Below are positions 8,983-17,796 of a DNA stretch of 53,969 bases, piece by piece. The DNA lies in contig NZ_AUFP01000013.1 of assembly GCF_000426565.1 (NCBI RefSeq), positions 1-53,969 on the forward strand. Direction: 5' to 3'. Source of the DNA: Segatella albensis DSM 11370 = JCM 12258 (GTDB lineage: Bacteria; Bacteroidota; Bacteroidia; Bacteroidales; Bacteroidaceae). Both the position numbers and the translations under genes were made by a program. Within the stretch, counting starts at the first letter, position 1. Each line of letters begins with the position of its first letter. Under the pieces are notes generated by a model, which made no database searches, was not told the origin of the DNA, and saw nothing but the letters and a program-made list of their open reading frames with translations.

Positions 8983-9858
8983 ATGAGACAGCTAAAGATT
9001 ACTAAAAACATTACCAATCGGCAAAGTGGATCACTTGACCGTTATCTATCAGAGATCGCTCGAGAGCCAATGATTTCACCTGAAGAAGAGGTTGATTTGG
9101 CTAGGAAAATTCACGAAGGAGGCAAAGAGGCCGAAAGAGCTAAAGACAGACTGGTAAGGGCTAATTTGAGATTTGTTGTTTCTGTGGCTAAACAGTATCA
9201 GCATGAAGGTATTACTCTCACAGATTTAATCAACGAAGGTAATCTGGGTTTAGTAAAAGCTGCCGAGAAATACGACGAAACGCGCGGTTTTAAGTTTATT
9301 TCATATGCTGTATGGTGGATAAGACAAGCCATCATTCAGGCATTGACGGAGAAAGGACGACTGGTACGTATCCCACTGAACCAATCAATAGCAGCAGGGA
9401 AAATACAGAAGGCTACTTCTGATTTCCTACAGGAATATGGTAGGTATCCTTCTCCAGAAGAGGTTTCTGAGATTACAGATATTGAACTGGATAAAGTTCT
9501 TGAAGCTCAGAGTGCACTATCTTACTCAGTAAGTATAGATACACCAATGTCGGAAGACAATGACACTTCGATAGCTGACTCTCTTACCTCTGGCGATCGA
9601 CGCGAATCTGCAGACAACGAGGTTGATCTACAGTCCATGAAACGAGATATCGGCAAGGTGATAGAAACGCTATTAAGTAAGCGAGAAACTCTTGTGATAT
9701 GTCGATTCTATGGTTTGGGACGTCCTGAAGAGACACTCGAACAGATAGGTGACGAAATGGGATTATCGAGAGAACGTGTACGCCAAATCAAGGAAAAAGG
9801 ATTGCGAAAAATAAGACATAGTAAAAGTAGCGGAATGCTACTGAAATATTTAGGATAA
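8983..9858 (+). CDS. RpoD-like sigma-70 factor
   Basis: A 291-residue sigma factor of the short Bacteroidetes RpoD/SigA type. It has region 1.2 (SLDRYLSEIARE), region 2 (ANLRFVVSVAKQYQ, then 'FISYAVWWIRQAII' of region 2.4), region 3, and region 4.2 ('LSRERVRQIKEKGLRKIR'). The start at 8983 is chosen because the -7 element lies between it and the upstream ATG, and because 'MRQLKITK' is the usual family N-terminus. Several normally invariant stretches differ from my memory of the housekeeping protein (for example 'RETLVICRFYGLGRPEETLEQIGDEMG'), so this may be a second, group 2 factor. It precedes the symporter gene by 11 bp. Confidence 0.9.
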   Translation: MRQLKITKNITNRQSGSLDRYLSEIAREPMISPEEEVDLARKIHEGGKEAERAKDRLVRANLRFVVSVAKQYQHEGITLTDLINEGNLGLVKAAEKYDETRGFKFISYAVWWIRQAIIQALTEKGRLVRIPLNQSIAAGKIQKATSDFLQEYGRYPSPEEVSEITDIELDKVLEAQSALSYSVSIDTPMSEDNDTSIADSLTSGDRRESADNEVDLQSMKRDIGKVIETLLSKRETLVICRFYGLGRPEETLEQIGDEMGLSRERVRQIKEKGLRKIRHSKSSGMLLKYLG

Positions 9859-9869
9859 AAATATATTAT

Positions 9870-11345
9870 ATGACCATTATACTTACGATACTTGCCTACT
9901 TTGGCATTCTACTCATCTTTAGTAGGGCTACATCAGGCAAGTCAAACAATGATACATTCTATCGTGCAAACCGGCGCTCCCCATGGTATATGGTGGCATT
10001 CGGTATGGTGGGTGCAAGTATCTCAGGAATCACCTTCGTCTCAGTACCGGGAATGGTGCTGACGAGTGATATGTCATATCTACAAATGTGTATCGGATTT
10101 ATTTTCGGATATTTTGCCGTTGCCTTTGTATTATTACCTATTTATTATAAACTCAATCTTACGACAATATACTCGTATTTAGAATATAGAATGGGAAAGA
10201 AGAGCTATAAGACGGGAGCTTCTTTTTTTATTCTGTCTAAGTTGACCGGTGCCGCTGTACGATTCTATGTGGTTTGCTTCATTCTGCAACGATTTGTATT
10301 GGATGCCTTCGGGATTCCTTTTGCTGTGACTGTTGTTGTGATGGTAGGACTCATCTGGCTTTACACCCATAAGAGCGGAGTAAAGACTCTCGTATGGACG
10401 GATACTTTTCAGACGCTCTGCATGTTTGCTGCCTTGATATTAATGATCTTCCAAGTGATGAATGCTCTCCATTATGACATGGGACAAGCTGTAGATGCAA
10501 TTATCGCAGATAAAAGAAGTAACATCTTTGTATGGAGCGATTTCATCAGTCGACAGAATTTCGTAAAACAGTTTCTGAGTGGTATCTTTGTTGTCATCGT
10601 GATGACAGGCCTTGACCAAGACATGATGCAAAAGAACTTAACTTGCAAATCATTACACGAGGCACAGAAAGATATGTGTTCCTATGGTTTTGCTTTCATT
10701 CCTGCAAACTTGTTATTCTTGTCGTTAGGAATACTCTTGGCACAACTCGCAAACAGTTGGCATATTGCCCTCCCTACTATGACTGATGACCTACTTCCTA
10801 TGTTTGCTGCTTCCGGTAAAATAGGTCCGGTTATCGTTATTTTGTTCAGCATCGGCATTGTGGCAGCCAGTTTTTCGAGTGCAGACAGTTCTATGACTGC
10901 TCTTACCACCTGTTGGTGCATCGACATCATGGAACAGAAAGATAATGAAAAACTCCGCAAGTACACGCATTTTTTCATCGCGTTGATCTTTGTGATCTTC
11001 ATCTTGCTATTTAGAATTATCAATTCTACCAGCGTCCTTGATGCAATCTACACCCTATGCTCATATACTTACGGTCCATTGCTAGGACTTTTCGCTTATG
11101 GAATTTTCACTCATCGCGGAGTGAACGACAACTACGTACCTTATATTGCCATCGGTAGTCCTGTTATCTGTGGTATTATCGACTATACTACCCGATATCT
11201 CACAGGCTATCAGTTTGGCTATGAACTATTACTATTGAATGGTGGCATCACTTTTCTGGGTTTATGGCTATCTGCCCCTGCTAACAGATACCATAAATTC
11301 CAGTTGAAAGTTACTGATGAAAACGACCGTCCAATCGGTTTCTAG
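9870..11345 (+). CDS. Sodium:solute symporter (SSS family)
   Basis: A 491-residue inner-membrane transporter with about 13 hydrophobic segments. The SSS-family features are 'GMVGASISGITFVSVPGM' in the early helices, the long conserved 'GLDQDMMQKNLTCKS' segment and 'ASFSSADSSMTALTT' with the small-residue motif of the sodium site. The substrate cannot be read from the sequence; relatives carry sugars, sialic acid, proline or pantothenate. It follows the sigma gene by 11 bp and may be co-transcribed. Its stop codon overlaps the stop codon of the convergent hybrid sensor gene. Confidence 0.9.
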   Translation: MTIILTILAYFGILLIFSRATSGKSNNDTFYRANRRSPWYMVAFGMVGASISGITFVSVPGMVLTSDMSYLQMCIGFIFGYFAVAFVLLPIYYKLNLTTIYSYLEYRMGKKSYKTGASFFILSKLTGAAVRFYVVCFILQRFVLDAFGIPFAVTVVVMVGLIWLYTHKSGVKTLVWTDTFQTLCMFAALILMIFQVMNALHYDMGQAVDAIIADKRSNIFVWSDFISRQNFVKQFLSGIFVVIVMTGLDQDMMQKNLTCKSLHEAQKDMCSYGFAFIPANLLFLSLGILLAQLANSWHIALPTMTDDLLPMFAASGKIGPVIVILFSIGIVAASFSSADSSMTALTTCWCIDIMEQKDNEKLRKYTHFFIALIFVIFILLFRIINSTSVLDAIYTLCSYTYGPLLGLFAYGIFTHRGVNDNYVPYIAIGSPVICGIIDYTTRYLTGYQFGYELLLLNGGITFLGLWLSAPANRYHKFQLKVTDENDRPIGF

Positions 11346-14300
11346 TCTTTAGCGCTTATTTTCCGTAAATATTCACTTGGTAAACAGCCGAATTCCTCCT
11401 TGAAACACTTACGGAAATAAGCGATACTATTGATGCCCACCATAAATGCGATTTCGCTAATCGTATATTTCCCTTGCATCAATAGGCGTTCTGCATATTG
11501 CATCTTGTAGTGACGAAGATATCCATTGGTACTGGCACCTGTAAGTGCTTTCATCTTACGATAAAGTGTCGAAGCACTCATACCGAGTTCCTTAGCTACT
11601 ATATTCACATCAAGATCACCGGTAATATTCTTGTCAAGGATTTTATTGAGTTGTTCAAAGAAAGCATGGTCACTCTCTGACATTGCCTGTCGGAGTTCCT
11701 GCGCCTTCTGCTGAATAGTATTATTATTAGTCTTATTCATTATCTTAGCGATAAGCTGTCTTCGCTGATTGAGTAGATTCTTGACACGACTCTGTAACAC
11801 GCTTACCGTGAAAGGTTTGGTAATATAACTATCTGCACCAGCATCATATCCTTCGATTTTTGACTGGTCTCCATCCTTAGCCGTCAGCAAGAGCACAGGA
11901 ATATGACTTGTACGAACATCTTTCTTCACAGCTCGCAACAGTTCATTACCATCCATTATAGGCATCATGATATCACTAATGATCACATCCGGAATGCGAT
12001 CAAGTGCCAAAGCAAGACCTTCCTTACCATTTGAAGCCTGAACAACTTCATATTCATCTTCAAAGTTCTCAGTAATATAATTACGGATGCCTTCATTATC
12101 CTCTACGATGAGCAAAATCGGTTTCCCTTCATGTTCATCAAACGAGATAAGCGTTTCCTGCTTTCTCTCATTCTCTTTTGTTATGGATGAGTTTATCTCT
12201 TCATCTAGATGTTCTTCGGCCAACTCTAATTGTTCGTCTATATTCCCACATTGATAGGTTACTGTCGAATAAAAATTATTTTCATCAAGAGTCACTATAA
12301 ATGTTGTCCCCCTGTTAACTTTACTTTCCACCTGAATGGTGCCTTGATGTAATGCCACCAATTGCTTGACAAGAGCTAGCCCTATACCCGTTCCGGAAGC
12401 CTGATGCTTACCATTTTCCTGATAATAACTATCAAAAATATGAGGTAAAGCTTCTGGAGATATACCATAACCTGTATCGGATACCATAATATCTATGAGA
12501 TTCTTCTTCCTCTCGTGTCTCCGTTTCACAGTTACTGTAATACTACCCACATCCGTATATTTAAAGGCATTGCTGATCAGGTTATCCATAATCATGATAA
12601 TGATGCCCTTATCAAAATAGGTAGAGATATTACTCTCGGGAGCTATAAAAAAGATGTCGAGTTTCTCCTTCGTGTTGAGTTCCTGATATTTCACACACAC
12701 TTGTTGAATGACCTTCACAATATTGTCTTTTGACACATTGAGTTGTCGCCCATTACATTGAGTTTTTCTATATTCCAGTATTTGATTAATCAGTTCCTTC
12801 AACCTACTGGCACTCTGATAAATGACAGCTAGTTTATGCTTTATTTTATCAGGAATTTCAGTGCTTCTTGAGATATCATCTAAAGGTCCAAGTATTAAGG
12901 TAAGTGGGGTTCGGAGTTCATGAGTAATACTTGTAAAGAAGTGCATACGCTCTTCATTGAGTTTCTGTTCCTGCTCATTTTTCTTCTTCTCCGCATCAAG
13001 TTGCACTTGCAGACGGAACTTCTTCGTATACTCACGCTGATTTATATAGATGACAGCCACCACGAAGACTACAAAAAGCAATTTAGCCCACCATGTAAGA
13101 TACAAAGGTGGTTCTATCTCAAGTCTCAGTTCTGTAGGCTCTGACCATTCTCGATTTTTGAATCGGCATCTCACCTTAATATGATATATACCATGTGAGA
13201 AATTATGCAGATAAATACGATTACCTACTACCGGATTCCACTTATTATCTCTATCATTGATTATATAACTGTACTCCACCATATTATTAAGAGCTACGTC
13301 AGCCTCATTTACCGATAAGACCAGTGAATTCTGATTATGATTGAGCACAAGTGTTTTTTTACCGATCAAGTTGATTGTACTGTCAGGCTCATCACCATTG
13401 GAAACGACATAAGCCTGAGTGATATAAGGGACAACTGCCTTTTCCTTCATGAGAATCTGGTGAGGATTAAAATAGGTAAGTCCATTCGTACTTCCAAAAT
13501 ATAATGTACCGTTCGATGAAATTGCCACACAACCACTATTGTAATTACCTTGGGCAATATGATCTTGATAACCATAATTATCAAATTTGCCATCTAGTTC
13601 ATTATAAAAACTAATTCCTCTATTGGTACTTATCCATATATGATGCTGTTTATCTTCAACAATTGCATGTACGATGGCATTATTCAGATTCGAAGAAATT
13701 GTAGTGTATTTCCTACCCAATCGATTAGGCATATATGCGATACCTGCATCTGTAGCAGCCCATAAATGTCCCTTTCTGTCTAACAGAAGATCGTTCACAT
13801 TATTATTAAGGAATCCACTTTGTTCCTGTAACTTCTGAATAATACGCATCTGCTGATTGAATATCAACAGTCCACCCCCAAAAGTACCGACATAGAGATA
13901 TCCCTGAGAATCATGTATCATGGTACGAACAAGTCGCTCACTAAATTCGTTATGGTGGGCAACAACCCTAAGGGTTGCCTTGTCCACAATATAGAAGCCA
14001 TCGCTTGTTCCCACAAACATTTTGTCCTTATATTCATTAAAGCAACGTACATCTGTCTTTTTCTCGAATATCTTGCGCGCTACCCCTCCATTCGCAGGTC
14101 TCACATAAGCATTATCGGTAAAAGTACCAAACCATAATCTGCCTTCACTATCCTCCAAAATCGATTGCACGGCTTTTTCCTTTAAATTCACATCAGGTTC
14201 TATACGGCGCCCATTCTTAAACAGATTCAAGCCATCGCCATCCGTACCAACCCAAAGTTGGTGATGGCTATCATAAGAAACCGAGAGTACTGATTTTTCT

Positions 14301-15397
14301 GTAAGGTGATGTTCTACGTCAATAGGCGAGAAATCAATATAGTTAAAATATGGAGCACGGTGCAGAAGTACATTTACTCCTGAAGCATAAAATCCCAACC
14401 ATACATTATGAAATTTATCCTCAATCATACACCTGATTGTTTTTCCCGACAAATCATTATCACAATATCCTTCATTGAGATATTGAAAAGATGCCGAAGA
14501 AGGCAATCCAAGTGTAAGTCCTGGCTTCATAATAGCCACACCACCCTGTTCGGTACATATCCAGAGCCTACCATCACTACCTTGCTTGATATCAAAAATC
14601 GTTCGGTTCAGTCTTCCGTCATCAGAATAATGAATAAACTCACCCTTATTTCGATCAAAAAGATTTAAACCTTTGTTAGTACCAACCCATACATTACCAT
14701 TATTATCTTGATACACACAAAACACATCATTACCCATAATACTTGTAGGGTCTGAAGAATTCTCAGTAAATGTATGTGAATTTCTGTTTTTTGTATCTAT
14801 CAGTGTCAGACCACCATGAATGTGACCTACTGCGATAATGCCACCGCCCAAATCACAAACACAATCATTAAAGGATTGTGGCACACCCTTAAGATGTGTA
14901 TAATCATAGTGGGTAAACTTATTGGTTTTAAAGTCAAAGTGGTCAATACCATACCAATAGGTTGTAATCCAAATGCCTCCATCATAGGCAGGTTTTATAT
15001 CTGTCACATCATTGGTATAAAGTGAGTTTGGATTTTTCTTGTCTTTACGATAGGTCGTAAACTGATCGGTATCATAGTTATAGGCTTGTAGACCCTCGCG
15101 TTGAGAACCTATCCACATTATTTTTTCCTTGGGGTCATCACAAACTACGTTTAGCGCATTGGCCACTAATGAATTCTTTGTATTCTTTTTATAATAGGTA
15201 AAAAAACTAGACCCATCAAAACGATTCAAGCCTTCTTCTGTGGCAAGCCAAACAAATCCATATTTGTCTTGTGCCATACTTAGAACATAATCACTCGATA
15301 ACCCTGAGGTTACATTTAAACGTTTTATCGTATGCCCCCATACCTGAAAGTGAGCAAAAACAAGAAGTATACCTATATATATAAATCTTAACTTCAT
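11342..15397 (-). CDS. Hybrid two-component system sensor/regulator (one-protein)
   Basis: A 1351-residue membrane protein that joins sensor kinase and response regulator. In order it has a signal sequence, about 14 periplasmic beta-propeller units of the 'DKYGFVWLATEEGLNRFDG' type, a Y_Y_Y domain (about 690-765), and a transmembrane helix near residue 774. The cytoplasmic part has a HisKA domain with 'HELRTPLTL' near 824, a HATPase domain (SNAFKYTD, DTGYGISPE), a receiver with 'ISDIMMPIMDG' near 1140 and a C-terminal AraC-type helix-turn-helix. The start at 15397 (MKLRFIYIG) is chosen because a promoter lies between it and more upstream ATGs. Such proteins usually sense an oligosaccharide and switch on a neighbouring polysaccharide locus. 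No SusC/SusD pair is nearby, so its target is unclear. Confidence 0.93.
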   Translation of the reverse strand: MKLRFIYIGILLVFAHFQVWGHTIKRLNVTSGLSSDYVLSMAQDKYGFVWLATEEGLNRFDGSSFFTYYKKNTKNSLVANALNVVCDDPKEKIMWIGSQREGLQAYNYDTDQFTTYRKDKKNPNSLYTNDVTDIKPAYDGGIWITTYWYGIDHFDFKTNKFTHYDYTHLKGVPQSFNDCVCDLGGGIIAVGHIHGGLTLIDTKNRNSHTFTENSSDPTSIMGNDVFCVYQDNNGNVWVGTNKGLNLFDRNKGEFIHYSDDGRLNRTIFDIKQGSDGRLWICTEQGGVAIMKPGLTLGLPSSASFQYLNEGYCDNDLSGKTIRCMIEDKFHNVWLGFYASGVNVLLHRAPYFNYIDFSPIDVEHHLTEKSVLSVSYDSHHQLWVGTDGDGLNLFKNGRRIEPDVNLKEKAVQSILEDSEGRLWFGTFTDNAYVRPANGGVARKIFEKKTDVRCFNEYKDKMFVGTSDGFYIVDKATLRVVAHHNEFSERLVRTMIHDSQGYLYVGTFGGGLLIFNQQMRIIQKLQEQSGFLNNNVNDLLLDRKGHLWAATDAGIAYMPNRLGRKYTTISSNLNNAIVHAIVEDKQHHIWISTNRGISFYNELDGKFDNYGYQDHIAQGNYNSGCVAISSNGTLYFGSTNGLTYFNPHQILMKEKAVVPYITQAYVVSNGDEPDSTINLIGKKTLVLNHNQNSLVLSVNEADVALNNMVEYSYIINDRDNKWNPVVGNRIYLHNFSHGIYHIKVRCRFKNREWSEPTELRLEIEPPLYLTWWAKLLFVVFVVAVIYINQREYTKKFRLQVQLDAEKKKNEQEQKLNEERMHFFTSITHELRTPLTLILGPLDDISRSTEIPDKIKHKLAVIYQSASRLKELINQILEYRKTQCNGRQLNVSKDNIVKVIQQVCVKYQELNTKEKLDIFFIAPESNISTYFDKGIIIMIMDNLISNAFKYTDVGSITVTVKRRHERKKNLIDIMVSDTGYGISPEALPHIFDSYYQENGKHQASGTGIGLALVKQLVALHQGTIQVESKVNRGTTFIVTLDENNFYSTVTYQCGNIDEQLELAEEHLDEEINSSITKENERKQETLISFDEHEGKPILLIVEDNEGIRNYITENFEDEYEVVQASNGKEGLALALDRIPDVIISDIMMPIMDGNELLRAVKKDVRTSHIPVLLLTAKDGDQSKIEGYDAGADSYITKPFTVSVLQSRVKNLLNQRRQLIAKIMNKTNNNTIQQKAQELRQAMSESDHAFFEQLNKILDKNITGDLDVNIVAKELGMSASTLYRKMKALTGASTNGYLRHYKMQYAERLLMQGKYTISEIAFMVGINSIAYFRKCFKEEFGCLPSEYLRKISAKD

Positions 15398-15424
15398 TCT
15401 AAAAATATCAAAATTTTGCATGCG

Positions 15425-15432
15425 CAAAGATA
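15425..15432 (-). promoter_or_regulatory. -7 element of the hybrid sensor gene
   Basis: The minus strand reads TATCTTTG, 28 bp before the chosen start codon at 15397. It excludes the farther upstream start. Confidence 0.6.
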
Positions 15433-15559
15433 CAAAAAAATTCATCATAGAAATAGTTTTGCGGATATTTTCAACCAAATTAGGTATATAAATCGCGCAA
15501 TGCATGATTTATATACCTACATTGAACGATAATCAACCATGATAAATGTTTTTTATCCC

Positions 15560-15567
15560 TACCTTTG
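15560..15567 (+). promoter_or_regulatory. -7 element of a candidate sRNA
   Basis: TACCTTTG, a full match, on the strand that carries no gene here. A terminator follows about 145 bp later. Confidence 0.55.
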
Positions 15568-15572
15568 TATCG

Positions 15573-15738
15573 TAAAAATACAGGCAAGCTCCAAGCTTCA
15601 ATAGTCCTAATGACAACATAAAAATAACATATAGATAGATAACATTATTGAACACGAGGAAAAAACTAGCCTCTTAAATTAATGCTCACAAAAACTGAGC
15701 TACACGAAATGCTCCTCTACAAAGAGGGGCATTTTTTC
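15573..15738 (+). ncRNA. Candidate small RNA of about 165 nt
   Basis: A promoter match and a strong Rho-independent terminator frame a region without a reading frame, on the strand opposite to both neighbours. Inside are two small hairpins, GAGG/CCTC at about 15652-15673 and GCTCA/TGAGC at 15684-15700. The terminator stem AATGCTCCTCT/AGAGGGGCATT (11 bp, one G-T pair) is followed by six Ts. I do not recognise the family. Confidence 0.5.
15708..15737 (+). terminator. Terminator of the candidate sRNA
   Basis: An 11-bp stem with a 4-nt loop followed by TTTTTT, on the plus strand. Confidence 0.75.
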
Positions 15739-15788
15739 GTTTTATATTATCATCTAATTATAAACAGACTTGGAACCATGAAATGCAC

Positions 15789-15876
15789 AGTTAACTGCAT
15801 CGGCCAACGCAGTTAATTTCATCACCCAACATAGTTAACTGCATCAGCTTATGCGAATAACTGCGTAAAATGGCAT
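15789..15876. repeat. Tandem repeat, four units of 22 bp
   Basis: Four consecutive 22-bp units start at 15789, 15811, 15833 and 15855. The first 13 bases of units 1 and 3 are identical (AGTTAACTGCATC); unit 2 differs at two of them and unit 4 is more diverged (GAATAACTGCGTA). The unit holds the palindrome AGTTAACT. It is intergenic, between the candidate sRNA and the 3' end of the phosphoesterase gene. Confidence 0.7.
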
Positions 15877-15907
15877 AAGTAATTCTCATCATGAAAACAA
15901 TAAGGAT

Positions 15908-17680
15908 TTAGTATGAATGTGCGTAGTTAAAGAACGGTTCTTTCACAACATCCTTACTCGAACCACTATACTGATGACCATACCTATCGATAACCTTTAC
16001 TTCGATAACACTCGTGCTATCTTCAAGAACATAATAGTATAGATGGTTCATCAATAGATAGTTGTTTGACTTGCTAATGAAACGATAGCTTACAGACTGA
16101 GCATATTTATGATGATAACCAGCAGAAAAAGCATCTTGTCCTTTACTACTGATACGAGTCATCTCATGTTCCTTACCTTTTTCTATCGCATACACTTTCC
16201 ATTGAGAATCGGCATTAAACACATTTGCTATCAATGTATGCTTACCCTTCTCCAAATTCCAATCGACAGCATAACATTCCCCATTAAAGTCGGTATCAGC
16301 CCAAAATAGACTCATCTGGCGCGATACTGGCATAAAAGTACATTTATAGAAACTATCGATGATGCGATTACCACTAAAAGAGTACACATAATATCCGTTT
16401 GGCGTTCCACATATATTTATATTGGATTGCCAGATGTTTCCACAAGCTGCACCATGACAATGTTCATATACCGTGCGATCAGCAAAAGGAATCACATGGT
16501 TTAAAGCAAAATGCGTATGTCCGCAAAACAACTCATAACCTCCCTTAAATTCATCAAGCATCTTCAAAATTGCAGACAGACGTGATGACGCATAATGTCC
16601 CTTTTCCGATTCTATCTTAAGTGGTATAGCCCCTCTCATAGGACTATTACCAAAAGTCAATGGCACATGATAGCATAACACCACTTTTTTACTTTTATCC
16701 GTTAATGCCAAATCCTGTTTTAACCAGTTCATCTGAGTATTCGACAGTTCTCCAGGGGAGAAATAAGCTTTGGCACGGTAATATTTCACATCATTAAATA
16801 CAATATAATGTTCATCACCTCGATCGAACGAATAATCTGTAGGGCCCCATGCTTCCTCCCATTTCTTGGTATACAATGGCACATTGTCTTGGTCATGATT
16901 ACCAATAACCGAGAACACCTTGACACGAGTGGAACCCAAAGCCTTGCGCATCCCCATCTCCAGATTTTCGTTGAAGCCACCATAATACTGCACGTTATCT
17001 CCCATGCTGATTGCATAGACAGGCATACTCTGCGGAATTCTGTTGAGCATCTGCTTAATGTCGGTCATCGTCTCGTCTTGAAAACGAGAAAGATCAGACT
17101 TTTGTTTCAAGTCATCCGTCATATCTGTATAATAAGGACTAAAAGCATTTGTCACCTGAGGGTCTCCGATCACGAGAAGACGATAATTCGTCTCCTTGCC
17201 CATCGGTAGTTTTTTCAAGGTAAAATCATAAGTACGATGTTCCTTTTCTAATGGGATATAGGCATTAGCTGTAAAATCATCAGCATGCGTAGGCACTTCA
17301 CAATCGGCAGGCACAGTATAATACACAAACTTAGCCTTCGGATTACGACGAAAATGATAATGCCCTGTACTGTCTGTAAGTTGACAAGTATAGCTATCAC
17401 TCACCACAACACCAACCATGGCATTACCATCCTCATCAAGGAGTGTCCCCTCTACCACGGAATCGATCTTCTCTACTGGTTTTGGGTTAGGAGTGAATTT
17501 TTTTATAATTTTAGCCACAGTATCCTTTGCTACTGCTGAGGGCAAAGGTTTCTGCATATGTGAATCCGACTCTGGAAAATCCTTCTTCCTAAGTCCCCTG
17601 ATGGAGAGTATACCCACAGTAACTGAAAGCAAGATAATAATAGATGCTATGATGATATTTTTACGTTTATTCTTTTCCAC
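15908..17680 (-). CDS. Membrane-anchored calcineurin-like metallophosphoesterase
   Basis: An envelope protein of about 590 residues with an N-terminal hydrophobic segment (IIIASIIILLSVTVGIL), a transthyretin-like N-terminal domain ('VVEGTLLDEDGNAMVGVVVSD'-type, about 70-150) and a calcineurin-like phosphoesterase core. The metal ligands are in 'GDPQ', 'MGDNVQYYGG', 'GNHDQD', 'CYHVPL' and 'CGHTHFALNH'. A C-terminal beta domain follows. The start is uncertain. A GTG at 17680 fits because a -7 element (17685-17692) sits immediately upstream, while an in-frame ATG at 17722 lies upstream of that promoter. The substrate is unknown. Confidence 0.88.
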   Translation of the reverse strand: MEKNKRKNIIIASIIILLSVTVGILSIRGLRKKDFPESDSHMQKPLPSAVAKDTVAKIIKKFTPNPKPVEKIDSVVEGTLLDEDGNAMVGVVVSDSYTCQLTDSTGHYHFRRNPKAKFVYYTVPADCEVPTHADDFTANAYIPLEKEHRTYDFTLKKLPMGKETNYRLLVIGDPQVTNAFSPYYTDMTDDLKQKSDLSRFQDETMTDIKQMLNRIPQSMPVYAISMGDNVQYYGGFNENLEMGMRKALGSTRVKVFSVIGNHDQDNVPLYTKKWEEAWGPTDYSFDRGDEHYIVFNDVKYYRAKAYFSPGELSNTQMNWLKQDLALTDKSKKVVLCYHVPLTFGNSPMRGAIPLKIESEKGHYASSRLSAILKMLDEFKGGYELFCGHTHFALNHVIPFADRTVYEHCHGAACGNIWQSNINICGTPNGYYVYSFSGNRIIDSFYKCTFMPVSRQMSLFWADTDFNGECYAVDWNLEKGKHTLIANVFNADSQWKVYAIEKGKEHEMTRISSKGQDAFSAGYHHKYAQSVSYRFISKSNNYLLMNHLYYYVLEDSTSVIEVKVIDRYGHQYSGSSKDVVKEPFFNYAHSY

Positions 17681-17684
17681 ATTG

Positions 17685-17692
17685 CAAAAATA
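17685..17692 (-). promoter_or_regulatory. -7 element of the phosphoesterase gene
   Basis: The minus strand reads TATTTTTG, ending only 5 bp before the GTG at 17680, which would make the transcript almost leaderless. Confidence 0.45.
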
Positions 17693-17769
17693 ATGATTTT
17701 GGATGAGAAAACGAAACAACACGTCACAAAAAATATATGATTGTCTGCCGACTTTAACAAAAAATCAAC

Positions 17770-17777
17770 TAACTTTG
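17770..17777 (+). promoter_or_regulatory. -7 element of the endonuclease gene
   Basis: TAACTTTG, 20 bp before the ATG at 17797; divergent from the phosphoesterase promoter. Confidence 0.6.
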
Positions 17778-17796
17778 CACGCATATACAGAAAAAA

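Noticed and set aside
15908..17722. Start of the phosphoesterase at the ATG at 17722
   Set aside because: A TATTTTTG promoter element lies downstream of this ATG, so the transcript would not include it; GTG at 17680 is preferred, though the case is not closed.
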